Shown: positions 1-5,735, counted from the first letter of the stretch. The stretch is DNA of 8,837 bases from Firmicutes bacterium UBA5388 (GCA_002409975.1 DHOO01000035.1:1-8837), one strand, 5' to 3'. Notes: generated by a model from the sequence alone, not told the origin. Numbers and translations are program-made.

Positions 1-58
1 CAGTCAAACACTATATATTGTATTAGGACCTTTTACACAGGATACAACGCAAAAAGCT
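1..58 (+). repeat. Structured repeat, copy A, hairpin-1 core
   Basis: This 58-base core matches the reverse complement of 8769-8826 at 53 of 58 positions by my count, with no gaps. It contains a bulged stem, TTGTAT..CC with GG.ATACAA, and ends in AACGCAAAAAGCT. Related but more diverged cores lie at 1452-1508 and, inverted, at 2075-2129. The copy starts at the window edge, so the second hairpin that precedes the core in copy B may lie outside. It sits downstream of rimI in the direction of transcription, in the gap before whatever gene follows. No coding potential is seen. Confidence 0.85.
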
Positions 59-70
59 TATCTATAGAAA

Positions 71-98
71 TGCCTTCGATGTTTGTCGACTCACCTGG
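71..98 (+). repeat. Structured repeat, copy A, single hairpin-2 arm
   Basis: The stretch contains CCTTCGATG followed by TTTGTCGACTCACCTGG. The same arm occurs at 1376-1401, at 8591-8608, and inverted at 2174-2200. Its complementary partner arm is absent here: rimI ends 15 bases further on, at 113. This is therefore a truncated unit, or the start of a second unit placed after the core at 1-58. Confidence 0.7.
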
Positions 99-112
99 CT
101 CTAATTTTCTTT

Positions 113-556
113 TCATAAAGGTCCTTTCCACATAATAAAGGCATCTTCCCGATTATCTTGATAGTAATTAGGACGGACCCCGGTCTTAACAAACCCAATC
201 TCTCTATAAAGATGCTGTGCCGATAAGTTAGAACGACGAACCTCTAGCGTCAGATATTTCAAACCCATCGCCTTACCTTCCGTCACCAGGTATTGTAAGA
301 GAGCTCGTCCAACCCCCTGACGGCGACAACTTGGATCTACCGCTATATTAGTAATATGTCCCTCATCTAAAATCATCCACATTCCAACAAAGCCTAGAAC
401 CTTCTTACCCTCTCTCGCCACATAATAAAAAGCTCGCTCATTCTCAAGTAATTCATAGAGAAAAGAAGCCTTCGACCAGGGCAAAGGGAAACATTTCTCT
501 TCAATTTCAAGGACAGCGGGTAAATCATCTAGACGCATCGGTTTAACCTTAAACAT
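113..556 (-). CDS. rimI: Ribosomal protein S18 alanine N-acetyltransferase RimI
   Basis: A GNAT-fold acetyltransferase of 147 residues, the usual RimI length. The family acetylates the N-terminal alanine of ribosomal protein S18 in the cytoplasm, using acetyl-CoA. Visible family marks are the N-terminal FPLPWS segment (residues 23-28), ITNIAVDP (68-75), the acetyl-CoA pyrophosphate loop RRQGVG (78-83), LEVRRSN (104-110), LYREIGF and the YY pair (131-132). The ATG at 556 is chosen because AAGGAG lies 11 bases upstream (568-573) and the protein then begins right at the domain; reading further upstream only adds residues antiparallel to nothing known and overlaps tsaB. The start overlaps the end of tsaB by 8 bases, which suggests translational coupling. 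A second ATG six codons in (538) is possible but has a weaker ribosome binding site. The stop lies 15 bases from a repeat arm. Confidence 0.96.
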   Translation of the reverse strand: MFKVKPMRLDDLPAVLEIEEKCFPLPWSKASFLYELLENERAFYYVAREGKKVLGFVGMWMILDEGHITNIAVDPSCRRQGVGRALLQYLVTEGKAMGLKYLTLEVRRSNLSAQHLYREIGFVKTGVRPNYYQDNREDAFIMWKGPL

Positions 557-1262
557 CAACCCGGCAACTCCTTTCCTCCCACCGAACTTCCGCTTCAGTT
601 CGTCGGAGGTATAACGGTAGAGCAGTATATAATTGATTTTCCTTATTTTTCTCCCATTCCACCCATCCCAAACGTGCGAGTCGCGCTCCATCCACCAGGT
701 TTTCTTTCCCGATGCCATAACTGGCCTGAGCTTTTAGGATGCTAGACAAGTAAGCTTGCTCCTCTTCAAGATCTTCTCCCAAAATAATAACCGGTCGCTC
801 TTTTTCCTGTAGGGCTACAGCCAAACCCTCTAGTTTCCAGATCGCCGGAGGGGCCAACTCCTCGAGAAAACCTTCATGCTTCTGGTAAAGCCCAGCATAA
901 ACCTCTCCCTTGCGAGATTTTGCCAGTGGGCAGATTAATACTGAACACTTCTGAATATTGGTTGCTAAGGCCTGCAGAGTGGAAACACCGACCAGCGGAA
1001 TCCTCAAACCAAAAGCCATTCCTTTGGCAATCGCCAGTCCCACTCGCACTCCAGTGTAAGACCCTGGTCCTACTCCCACCGCGATTAACTCTAACTCATC
1101 AAGTTTCCTGCCCACGTCCATAAAGGCTTCAAGAAGTAAAGCGGGGATCTTCTCGCTACCTCCCGGTCTAATTTTCACCTGTTCAGTGAAGACTACTTGC
1201 TCCCCATCAATAAAACCAAATGCGCCTGTCTTGGAAGATGTATCGATCCCTAGTACCCGCAC
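549..1262 (-). CDS. tsaB: tRNA threonylcarbamoyladenosine biosynthesis protein TsaB
   Basis: TsaB of 237 residues, a non-catalytic ASKHA-fold partner of TsaD. The TsaB-TsaD-TsaE complex transfers threonylcarbamoyl to A37 of ANN-decoding tRNAs. The N-terminus MRVLGIDTSS and the motif GPGSYTGVRVG (residues 65-75) are diagnostic. The HSE-like segment after the first strands reads GGSEK here, lacking the common histidine. The start is GTG at 1262. The codon immediately before it in frame is TAA, so no longer protein is possible. The ribosome binding site is poor (a G-rich stretch around 1268-1278). rimI overlaps its 3' end. tsaE lies 224 bases upstream, and that gap is filled largely by a structured repeat, so tsaB translation and transcription may depend on reading through it. 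Confidence 0.96.
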   Translation of the reverse strand: MRVLGIDTSSKTGAFGFIDGEQVVFTEQVKIRPGGSEKIPALLLEAFMDVGRKLDELELIAVGVGPGSYTGVRVGLAIAKGMAFGLRIPLVGVSTLQALATNIQKCSVLICPLAKSRKGEVYAGLYQKHEGFLEELAPPAIWKLEGLAVALQEKERPVIILGEDLEEEQAYLSSILKAQASYGIGKENLVDGARLARLGWVEWEKNKENQLYTALPLYLRRTEAEVRWEERSCRVDV

Positions 1263-1327
1263 TTAAACCCACTTCCCTATAATAAAGATTATTTCTCTAC
1301 TTCTATCAGAGCTAAATGCATTGTCCC

Positions 1328-1356
1328 CAGATTCAACGTCACGCCACAATATATTG
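1328..1356 (+). repeat. Possible degenerate fragment of the structured repeat
   Basis: CCAGATTCAACG, GCCACA and ATATATT occur in the same order and roughly the same spacing as CCAGATGAACG, GCAACACA and ATATATT at 1436-1470. This may be a decayed older copy lying next to copy B. The match is short and gapped, and could be chance. A perfect 12-base palindrome, CTCTTTAAAGAG, follows at 1362-1373. Confidence 0.3.
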
Positions 1357-1374
1357 ATAGCCTCTTTAAAGAGA

Positions 1375-1508
1375 GCCTTCGATGCTTGTCGATTCATCTG
1401 GTATTTGTTTTACCACTCCCATGGATAACTGGTAGCCAGATGAACGATTGTAAGCAACACACTATATATTATGTCGTAACCTCAAATCAAGGTAACAACG
1501 TAATTAGC
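1375..1508 (+). repeat. Structured repeat, copy B (hairpins 2 and 1)
   Basis: The most complete plus-orientation unit. It opens with GCCTTCGATG, then hairpin-2: CTTGTCGATTCATCTGG (1385-1401) pairs imperfectly with CCAGATGAACGATTG (1436-1450). Hairpin-1 follows: the core 1452-1508 runs from AAGCAACACACTATAT to AACAACGTAATTAGC. The core matches inverted copy C (2075-2129) at about 49 of 55 positions plus a 2-base gap. The unit fills most of the tsaE-tsaB gap, and its right end lies inside the tsaE reading frame. Confidence 0.85.
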
Positions 1509-1993
1509 TTTATCAATAATAAATGATTGATCATTCGATAACGTTCTCCATAGGGGAGAAAAGATATAACCCGTTGGTTTTCATCTTCCCCTCGGAAAAA
1601 CTCTACCTGCATATAAGAAGCAGGCAGTGCTTCCTTAGCTGGTTCACCCCATTCAATCACCATCGCGGCCTCTTCTTCCAGCAATTCTTCCAAAGCAAGA
1701 GGTTCAATCTCCTCAGGACTAGAAAGCCGATAGAGATCCAAATGATAAAGGGGAAGCTCTCCCGCATAGCGGTGGACTAAAGCAAAGGTGGGACTGATTG
1801 CCAGTTCTTCGCTATAGAGCCCCGCTGTTATCCCCCGTACCAGTAATGTTTTTCCACTACCCAATTCCCCGGACAAAAAAAAGAGGTCTCTCGGTTGAAG
1901 AATACCCCCCAGGATAACGCCGAGTTCCTCTGTATCCGCTGGGCTGTCTGACCAAATTCTAATCCGATCCTTATCCTCTTTTGCCACCCGCAC
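1487..1993 (-). CDS. tsaE: tRNA threonylcarbamoyladenosine biosynthesis ATPase TsaE
   Basis: TsaE of 168 residues, the P-loop ATPase that drives the t6A-forming TsaB-TsaD complex in the cytoplasm. Visible are the Walker A motif GELGSGKT (residues 42-49), the SPTF switch segment (67-70), PLYHLDLYRL (81-90) and the conserved VIEWGEP (112-118). The start is GTG at 1993. A second in-frame GTG lies two codons in. The site before it is weak (GGGGTG at 2002-2007), so the exact start is uncertain. A sigma-A-like promoter lies just upstream. The C-terminus is odd: after RYRMI the protein runs into leucine-rich residues, and the final LITLLP plus the TGA stop lie inside the core of repeat copy B. The ancestral tail was therefore probably replaced by the repeat. 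The catalytic core is intact. Confidence 0.97.
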   Translation of the reverse strand: MRVAKEDKDRIRIWSDSPADTEELGVILGGILQPRDLFFLSGELGSGKTLLVRGITAGLYSEELAISPTFALVHRYAGELPLYHLDLYRLSSPEEIEPLALEELLEEEAAMVIEWGEPAKEALPASYMQVEFFRGEDENQRVISFLPYGERYRMINHLLLIKLITLLP

Positions 1994-2028
1994 CAGGCTT
2001 CACCCCGTAACTCCCTATTTTTACCTCA

Positions 2029-2057
2029 AGATTAGCACAACAGCCACCTCCAGTCAA
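2029..2057 (-). promoter_or_regulatory. Sigma-A-like promoter for tsaE-tsaB-rimI
   Basis: On the minus strand, TTGACT (2052-2057) and TAATCT (2029-2034) are separated by exactly 17 bases. Transcription would start near 2022, about 29 bases before the tsaE GTG. It lies between repeat copy C and tsaE, so the operon has its own promoter just inside the repeat. Confidence 0.7.
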
Positions 2058-2074
2058 GAGCAAGCAAAGCAAGG

Positions 2075-2200
2075 GCTTTTTACGTTGTTACCTTGATTTG
2101 AGGTCATAACACAATATAGTGTGTTGCTTGGTCGTCAACGTTAACTATCACTTGGACCTAGCAATAAAATAAAAGTTAACGTTGAGCGACAAGCATCGAA
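2075..2200 (-). repeat. Structured repeat, copy C (inverted orientation)
   Basis: Reading the minus strand, the order is TTCGATG, hairpin-2, then hairpin-1, as in copy B. Hairpin-2 is a long palindrome: 2126-2146 pairs with 2174-2194, including an uninterrupted 11-base CAACGTTAACT / AGTTAACGTTG, closed outside by GCTTG/CAAGC with single-base bulges. Hairpin-1 (2075-2129) has the stem TTGT..TTA..CC with GGTAACAA around the loop CTCAAATCA. The copy lies between the DUF362 gene and the tsaE promoter, in inverted orientation relative to copy B, so the two copies bracket tsaE. Confidence 0.85.
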
Positions 2201-2348
2201 ATGTTTTCCAAATTGACCTTAACTACTGCCGAGTCTTAAGGTATGAAAATCAAAGCCAAGTAAACCGAATTGCTCTCGCAGAAATTTTAAAAATAAGAGG
2301 AGATTGCTCCAACATCAATAGTTTTTCCTCAAAACCAGAAAATTTAAA
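2201..2348. other. Non-coding gap after the DUF362 gene
   Basis: I see no credible gene in these 148 bases. A perfect 7-base inverted repeat, ACCTTAA (2216-2222) and TTAAGGT (2236-2242), has a 13-base loop but no following T-run on either strand, so it is not a typical intrinsic terminator. No terminator for the DUF362 gene is visible before repeat copy C. Confidence 0.5.
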
Positions 2349-3449
2349 TCATAAGCGTTTAGAAATAAAATCTCTGATCTCCCGTGCGGAAGGCGGACAT
2401 CCAGGCACTGATAAATCCAAGGACCGGGTACAGACCCCGACGCCTAACCCCTCTCCCTTTACTCCCCGAAACCCTTGTCCAATCTTTATCCCTTTTTCAC
2501 CAAGCTTTAAGTTACCCAAGATCCCTTCTTCTTGTAAACGATATAAAGCATGAATCAGACTCCCATAACAAGCTGAACAAGCCTGTCGTTGATCTATATA
2601 TTTAGCTAAAGACTGGGCTTGTCGTGATAAACGGAAAGTCCCCGGAGTTTTTGCTTCCGGATTAACCTCAACAATCTCCATTGCTGAAAGGGAGGTTTCT
2701 CCCACACCTAACTCCGCTGCCATTGGAATATAGGGAATATCCTCCACATCTAAAGCCAAAAGCGAAGCCGCGTAGGAATCAATGAGCACTGGATCCTGAC
2801 CTGCAAACAACCGACCCATCGGCACTGGATTACCGCCCTCTTCAAAGGTGAGATCCCCGCATATACCATCCACAATCGTCAGATGAGTGGGGAGAATCGC
2901 CGATAAATGGGCTATGGGTTTATGCAGCCCTAGGCGGTGGAACCGCCGCTTCTCACTATCAGGGAGACAGCCCTTCAGATTTTTGAGCGCGCAGGTCAGC
3001 TCAGTTTGACAATGAGCTTTCAATACCGGAAGGTTAATTAAATAATCAACCTCTAACGGGGAAGAGCAAACCGTTAAACTAATATCTCCCACTTGTCGTT
3101 TAACCGTATCATCTTTTTTAAGATTAACCAACTTAACCTGGTACTTTGCTGCTAACTCCCGGTAGCCACAGACTTGAAAGGCCCGTTCTGTCTCCTCCCC
3201 CACCCATGAACCTTCCATGATACGTAGATCGTGAAAACCTTTTGCTTGAAAGTAGCTAATAATCCCCTCAACGATCTCTGGATGCGTTGTCGCCCCTGAA
3301 GAGGCAGGTTTACCTATAACCAGGTTCGGTTTTAAACCGATTTTAGCTCCCCGTGGTAGCTGCTCTTCAGGTTTTATCGTCTGCAGCAGAGTTTTTACCA
3401 TCCCTTGAGGATTGTCCCCATAAACAACAATAATCTGATTTTTTCTCAC
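2349..3449 (-). CDS. DUF362 domain protein with C-terminal four-cysteine region
   Basis: A 366-residue DUF362 family protein; its biochemical role is not established. Family features are the N-terminal KIGLKPNLV segment, ATTHPEIVEGI, then YLINLPVLKAHCQTELTCALKNLKG, and an IVDGICGDLTFEEGGNPVPMG block. Four cysteines at the C-terminus (C291, C294, C340 and C351, the last in PGCPPS) are spaced like ligands of an iron-sulfur cluster. That reading is inference, though DUF362 proteins often occur with ferredoxin-like domains. The start is GTG at 3449, with GGGAGGAGA six bases upstream, which is convincing. The gene appears monocistronic: the upstream lipoprotein gene ends in a terminator, and the A+T-rich 5' leader (3450-3594) shows no clear promoter. 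There is no signal peptide, so the protein is probably cytoplasmic. Confidence 0.92.
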   Translation of the reverse strand: MRKNQIIVVYGDNPQGMVKTLLQTIKPEEQLPRGAKIGLKPNLVIGKPASSGATTHPEIVEGIISYFQAKGFHDLRIMEGSWVGEETERAFQVCGYRELAAKYQVKLVNLKKDDTVKRQVGDISLTVCSSPLEVDYLINLPVLKAHCQTELTCALKNLKGCLPDSEKRRFHRLGLHKPIAHLSAILPTHLTIVDGICGDLTFEEGGNPVPMGRLFAGQDPVLIDSYAASLLALDVEDIPYIPMAAELGVGETSLSAMEIVEVNPEAKTPGTFRLSRQAQSLAKYIDQRQACSACYGSLIHALYRLQEEGILGNLKLGEKGIKIGQGFRGVKGEGLGVGVCTRSLDLSVPGCPPSAREIRDFISKRL

Positions 3450-3594
3450 AAGATCTCCTCCCTGTACTTTGTTATGATAAGTTTTATTTAAGCTTCAATT
3501 TACAATACCTAATAAAAACGTGTTTTACATAGATATACCTTATTTTATCATACACAAAGAGTTACATGATTTTTTAATATTAAAAAGAGATATA

Positions 3595-3637
3595 AAAAGC
3601 CCTCTAGCTCGACATAAAGGCAAACTAGAGGCTTTTT
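3595..3637 (-). terminator. Intrinsic terminator after the lipoprotein gene
   Basis: AAAAAGCCCTCTAG (3594-3607) pairs with CTAGAGGCTTTTT (3625-3637) with one bulged base and a 17-base loop. On the minus strand the stem is followed by a T-run (GCTTTTTATA). It lies about 70 bases past the lipoprotein stop. T-runs on both sides mean it could also work on the plus strand, but no plus-strand gene feeds into it. Confidence 0.85.
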
Positions 3638-3705
3638 ATTTTTGTTAAGCTATTATAATAAAAATTAAATCAGATAGCTCATTAAATCAAGAAATTACAA
3701 TTTAT

Positions 3706-4641
3706 CTATTCTGTTTTATTTCCTCCATTAACTCTAGTTGTATTTATATCTAACTGTCTAAATTGTGGTAACAATCTTAAACCTAGGGAAGTTAATTTAA
3801 AATCATCATAATTAGCATAATAAGTTCCGCTATTTGCCTCCGCATAGAGACCAACGTGCAGACTATCTACATTCCCATGATCATATACTGTCAATTCACC
3901 AACCCAACCCCCATTGAGATATAAAACTACGTTAGTACCGTTTTGATCAACACCTAGGATATTTACAGTAGAAATGTAAGGATGCGTACCACTATGTTTA
4001 ACAGTAGGTATTCTATTTACAAACTCGACTATTTCATACATTCCCTCAGAATTCACACAAAAAGCATAGTGAATATCATCAAAGGTTGTCATATTAAAGA
4101 TTAAACCATATTTCCCATTCCCACTTCCCAAAAAGGGATCTTTATACATTGTTGCCTGTGCTGTGTAACACGTCGAACTTTTCACAGGCGCCGTTACGGC
4201 GAGATAATTAGTAGTTTTCATCAGGTAAATATTATCTTCTTTATCAGTAGTATATTTATAATCGTAATCTACTAACCAGCCGCTTGATGGATCTTCGAAG
4301 TCATCTCGAAATGCAACCACCTTAAAATCTTGGTGATTATCTCTCCCTACTACCACTCTCATTTCTAGTGGATGAAACATAAAATGTGGTTTCTCGGCTT
4401 TAATTACTAACCACTCCCCATCATTAGCTGGGATAAACCATTCTCCTCTATAATTAGTAGTTGTCGTTCCGCTTCTAGATCCACTATATATAATTTTCAC
4501 TCCTGAAATTCCCTGTCCTGGATCAGCACTTGTTACACGACCAGTAACCCCTTGACTAATGACGCTCTTACAACCGGAAAACAGCAAAACCAACAAGCCT
4601 AATACCACCAGGGAAATATAAGTCAATCTTCTTTTATTTAT
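3706..4641 (-). CDS. Lipoprotein: carboxypeptidase-regulatory-like plus LamG-like domain
   Basis: A predicted surface lipoprotein of 311 residues if started at the ATA codon at 4641. The signal peptide has N-K-R-R, a hydrophobic core LVVLGLLVLLF and a lipobox FSGC with the lipidated cysteine at residue 24. Residues about 31-111 (GRVTSADPGQGISGVKI.., TTTNYRGEWFIP..) resemble a carboxypeptidase-regulatory beta-sandwich. Residues about 112-285 start DDFEDPSSGW and end YANYDDFKL, the pattern of concanavalin/LamG-like glycan-binding or DUF1080-like domains. The only canonical start in frame is TTG at 4626; this lacks a ribosome binding site and would remove the positive N-region. An in-frame TAA closes the frame just upstream. 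The gene looks more A+T-rich than its neighbours and is probably lineage-specific. The binding target is unknown. Confidence 0.75.
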   Translation of the reverse strand: MNKRRLTYISLVVLGLLVLLFSGCKSVISQGVTGRVTSADPGQGISGVKIIYSGSRSGTTTTNYRGEWFIPANDGEWLVIKAEKPHFMFHPLEMRVVVGRDNHQDFKVVAFRDDFEDPSSGWLVDYDYKYTTDKEDNIYLMKTTNYLAVTAPVKSSTCYTAQATMYKDPFLGSGNGKYGLIFNMTTFDDIHYAFCVNSEGMYEIVEFVNRIPTVKHSGTHPYISTVNILGVDQNGTNVVLYLNGGWVGELTVYDHGNVDSLHVGLYAEANSGTYYANYDDFKLTSLGLRLLPQFRQLDINTTRVNGGNKTE

Positions 4642-4649
4642 CTTTTATA

Positions 4650-4657
4650 CCCCCCAC
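4650..4657 (-). promoter_or_regulatory. Ribosome binding site pointing to an ATA start
   Basis: On the minus strand GTGGGGGG ends 8 bases before the ATA at 4639-4641. GGGGG can pair with CCUCC of 16S rRNA with one G-U wobble. It is 23 bases from the TTG at 4626, too far to serve it. This is the main sequence evidence for the upstream start. Confidence 0.5.
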
Positions 4658-4722
4658 TATAAATTTTAAAGATCATTCGATATTTCTATCCGGCCACTAG
4701 AAAATAAAATTAAGAGTATATG

Positions 4723-5466
4723 TTATGAACAGCCTTTCCTGTCCGTCATCTCCTGACAGGCCCGGATAAAGCCGGTAAATAACTGATGGGATTCTGCGGT
4801 TAGGAGCCGTTCGGGATGCCACTGGACTCCCAGGATAAAATGGGCGCCGGCAAACTCGATCCCTTCAATTACTCCATCATCGCCACTCCGGGCGGAAATC
4901 TTTAAGCCGGGGGCCAAACTTTTTACTGCCTGATGATGATGGGAGTTGGTCCAAAGCTCTTTTTTCCCAATTAAAGAAAACAAAAGGGTAGACTCTTCAA
5001 GCCGTATCTGGTGGCTAACCTGATCTCCGGGCCTACTCTGCTTATGTTCTTTAGCCCCTAGATACTGCGTGGTTAGGTCCTGATACAGGCTCCCTCCCCA
5101 AGCGATATTTATAGCTTGTGACCCTCTACAGATTCCAAGGATCGGTATCCCTTCCTGATAAGCTTTACGAATTAGAGTCAGCTCCCATTGGTCCCGTTCA
5201 ACTTGGACCTCTCCTAATTGGGGATGGGGAGGCTCGTCATAGAAACTGGGAGCAAAATCTCCACCCCCACTTAATAATAGGCCCTGACAGAAAGTAGCTA
5301 GTGGGCGCCGGAAAGAAGTTAATGATGATTGAAGAAGAGGTGATGGCAGTAACACTGGAATCCCACCCGCTCTTTCTATCGAACGGCAATAAGCTCCAGC
5401 TAACAGATACTGATCCGGAGTTTTTTCCCGATCATACTGGCAGGTAATTCCGATTACTGGTTCGAT
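4723..5466 (-). CDS. Peptidase C26 gamma-glutamyl hydrolase (PuuD-like)
   Basis: A class I glutamine amidotransferase-fold hydrolase. The family cleaves gamma-glutamyl amides such as gamma-glutamyl-GABA in the cytoplasm. With the start at 5466 it has 247 residues, the usual family length. It begins EPVIGITCQYDRE, followed by AGGIPVLLP, the oxyanion-region LLLSGGGDFAPSFY, the nucleophile elbow GICRGSQ (C113) and GVQWHPE with H217 and E219, so the triad is complete. A canonical start (GTG, 5355) would remove the first 37 conserved residues. The frame is open up to a TAG at 5521 but holds no ATG, GTG or TTG. The codon exactly where ATG is expected is ATC (5464-5466), 7 bases after a full AAGGAGG. 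The gene precedes the lipoprotein gene by about 81 bases. The exact substrate is not predictable. Confidence 0.9.
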   Translation of the reverse strand: MEPVIGITCQYDREKTPDQYLLAGAYCRSIERAGGIPVLLPSPLLQSSLTSFRRPLATFCQGLLLSGGGDFAPSFYDEPPHPQLGEVQVERDQWELTLIRKAYQEGIPILGICRGSQAINIAWGGSLYQDLTTQYLGAKEHKQSRPGDQVSHQIRLEESTLLFSLIGKKELWTNSHHHQAVKSLAPGLKISARSGDDGVIEGIEFAGAHFILGVQWHPERLLTAESHQLFTGFIRACQEMTDRKGCS

Positions 5467-5472
5467 ATGATT

Positions 5473-5480
5473 ACCTCCTT
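5473..5480 (-). promoter_or_regulatory. Consensus ribosome binding site before an ATC start
   Basis: The minus strand reads AAGGAGGT, the full anti-16S consensus, six bases before the ATC codon at 5464-5466. It lies over 110 bases from the first canonical in-frame start (5355), so it marks translation beginning at or very near 5466. Confidence 0.75.
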
Positions 5481-5508
5481 CCTTTTTATCTGAATTGAGA
5501 GAATCTAC

Positions 5509-5536
5509 AATTACCTTATGCTAACGAAAGGTAATT
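5509..5536 (-). promoter_or_regulatory. Perfect inverted repeat in the hydrolase leader
   Basis: AATTACCTT (5509-5517) and AAGGTAATT (5528-5536) form a perfect 9-base inverted repeat with a 10-base loop. It lies between the likely -10 box (5565-5570) and the ribosome binding site of the hydrolase gene. It could be an operator or a leader hairpin. No T-run follows it, so it is not an obvious terminator. Confidence 0.45.
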
Positions 5537-5564
5537 TGCTTTTTGTGAGCAAACTATAATATTA

Positions 5565-5593
5565 ATTATATGCTAATTTTCCTTTCCCTCCAA
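5565..5593 (-). promoter_or_regulatory. Likely promoter of the hydrolase gene
   Basis: On the minus strand a perfect -10 box TATAAT (5565-5570) is preceded, after 17 bases, by TTGGAG (5588-5593), a weak -35. The start of transcription would be near 5558, leaving a leader of roughly 90 bases that contains the inverted repeat at 5509-5536. Confidence 0.45.
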
Positions 5594-5600
5594 GGATAAT

Positions 5601-5630
5601 TTGTTAAGAAACTACTTCTTTAATTCTAGT
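5601..5630 (+). promoter_or_regulatory. Weak candidate promoter of the secreted-protein gene
   Basis: TTGTTA (5601-5606) and TCTAGT (5625-5630) are 18 bases apart, each matching 4 of 6 consensus positions. It is the best plus-strand candidate I see between the divergent genes, but the region is A+T-rich and such matches are common. Confidence 0.25.
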
Positions 5631-5735
5631 GCAAAAAGGACAACCCTCAAAGGGATTTTTTAAGCAATCGCGAATAATTTAAACTATCATGACGCATCCG
5701 AAACGAACTTCAATTATTATTTTGGAGGTTAAAAA

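Noticed and set aside
557..718. N-terminal extension of rimI by 54 residues
   Set aside because: It lies within tsaB, has no GNAT similarity, and a good ribosome binding site precedes the ATG at 556.
1..1508. CRISPR array
   Set aside because: The repeats are few, kilobases apart and in both orientations, with no regular spacers and no cas genes.
2075..2129. Hairpin-1 of the repeat as an intrinsic terminator
   Set aside because: The T-rich box precedes the stem in one orientation and is an A-run in the other, so no stem is followed by a T-run.
2182..2553. Plus-strand reading frame of 123 codons starting in repeat copy C
   Set aside because: It starts at a TTG within the palindrome, has no ribosome binding site, and its second half runs antisense through the conserved C-terminus of the DUF362 gene.
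3473..3552. Inverted TATGATAA (3473-3480) and TTATCATA (3545-3552) upstream of the DUF362 gene as an operator
   Set aside because: The arms are short, A+T-rich and 64 bases apart in very A+T-rich DNA; chance is a sufficient explanation.
3450..3594. Riboswitch in the DUF362 leader
   Set aside because: No known aptamer core is recognisable, and no terminator or site-sequestering stem is seen near the start codon.
5347..5355. GTG at 5355 as the start of the C26 hydrolase
   Set aside because: It would remove 37 residues that match the family N-terminus, and it has no ribosome binding site; the site at 5473-5480 points to 5466.
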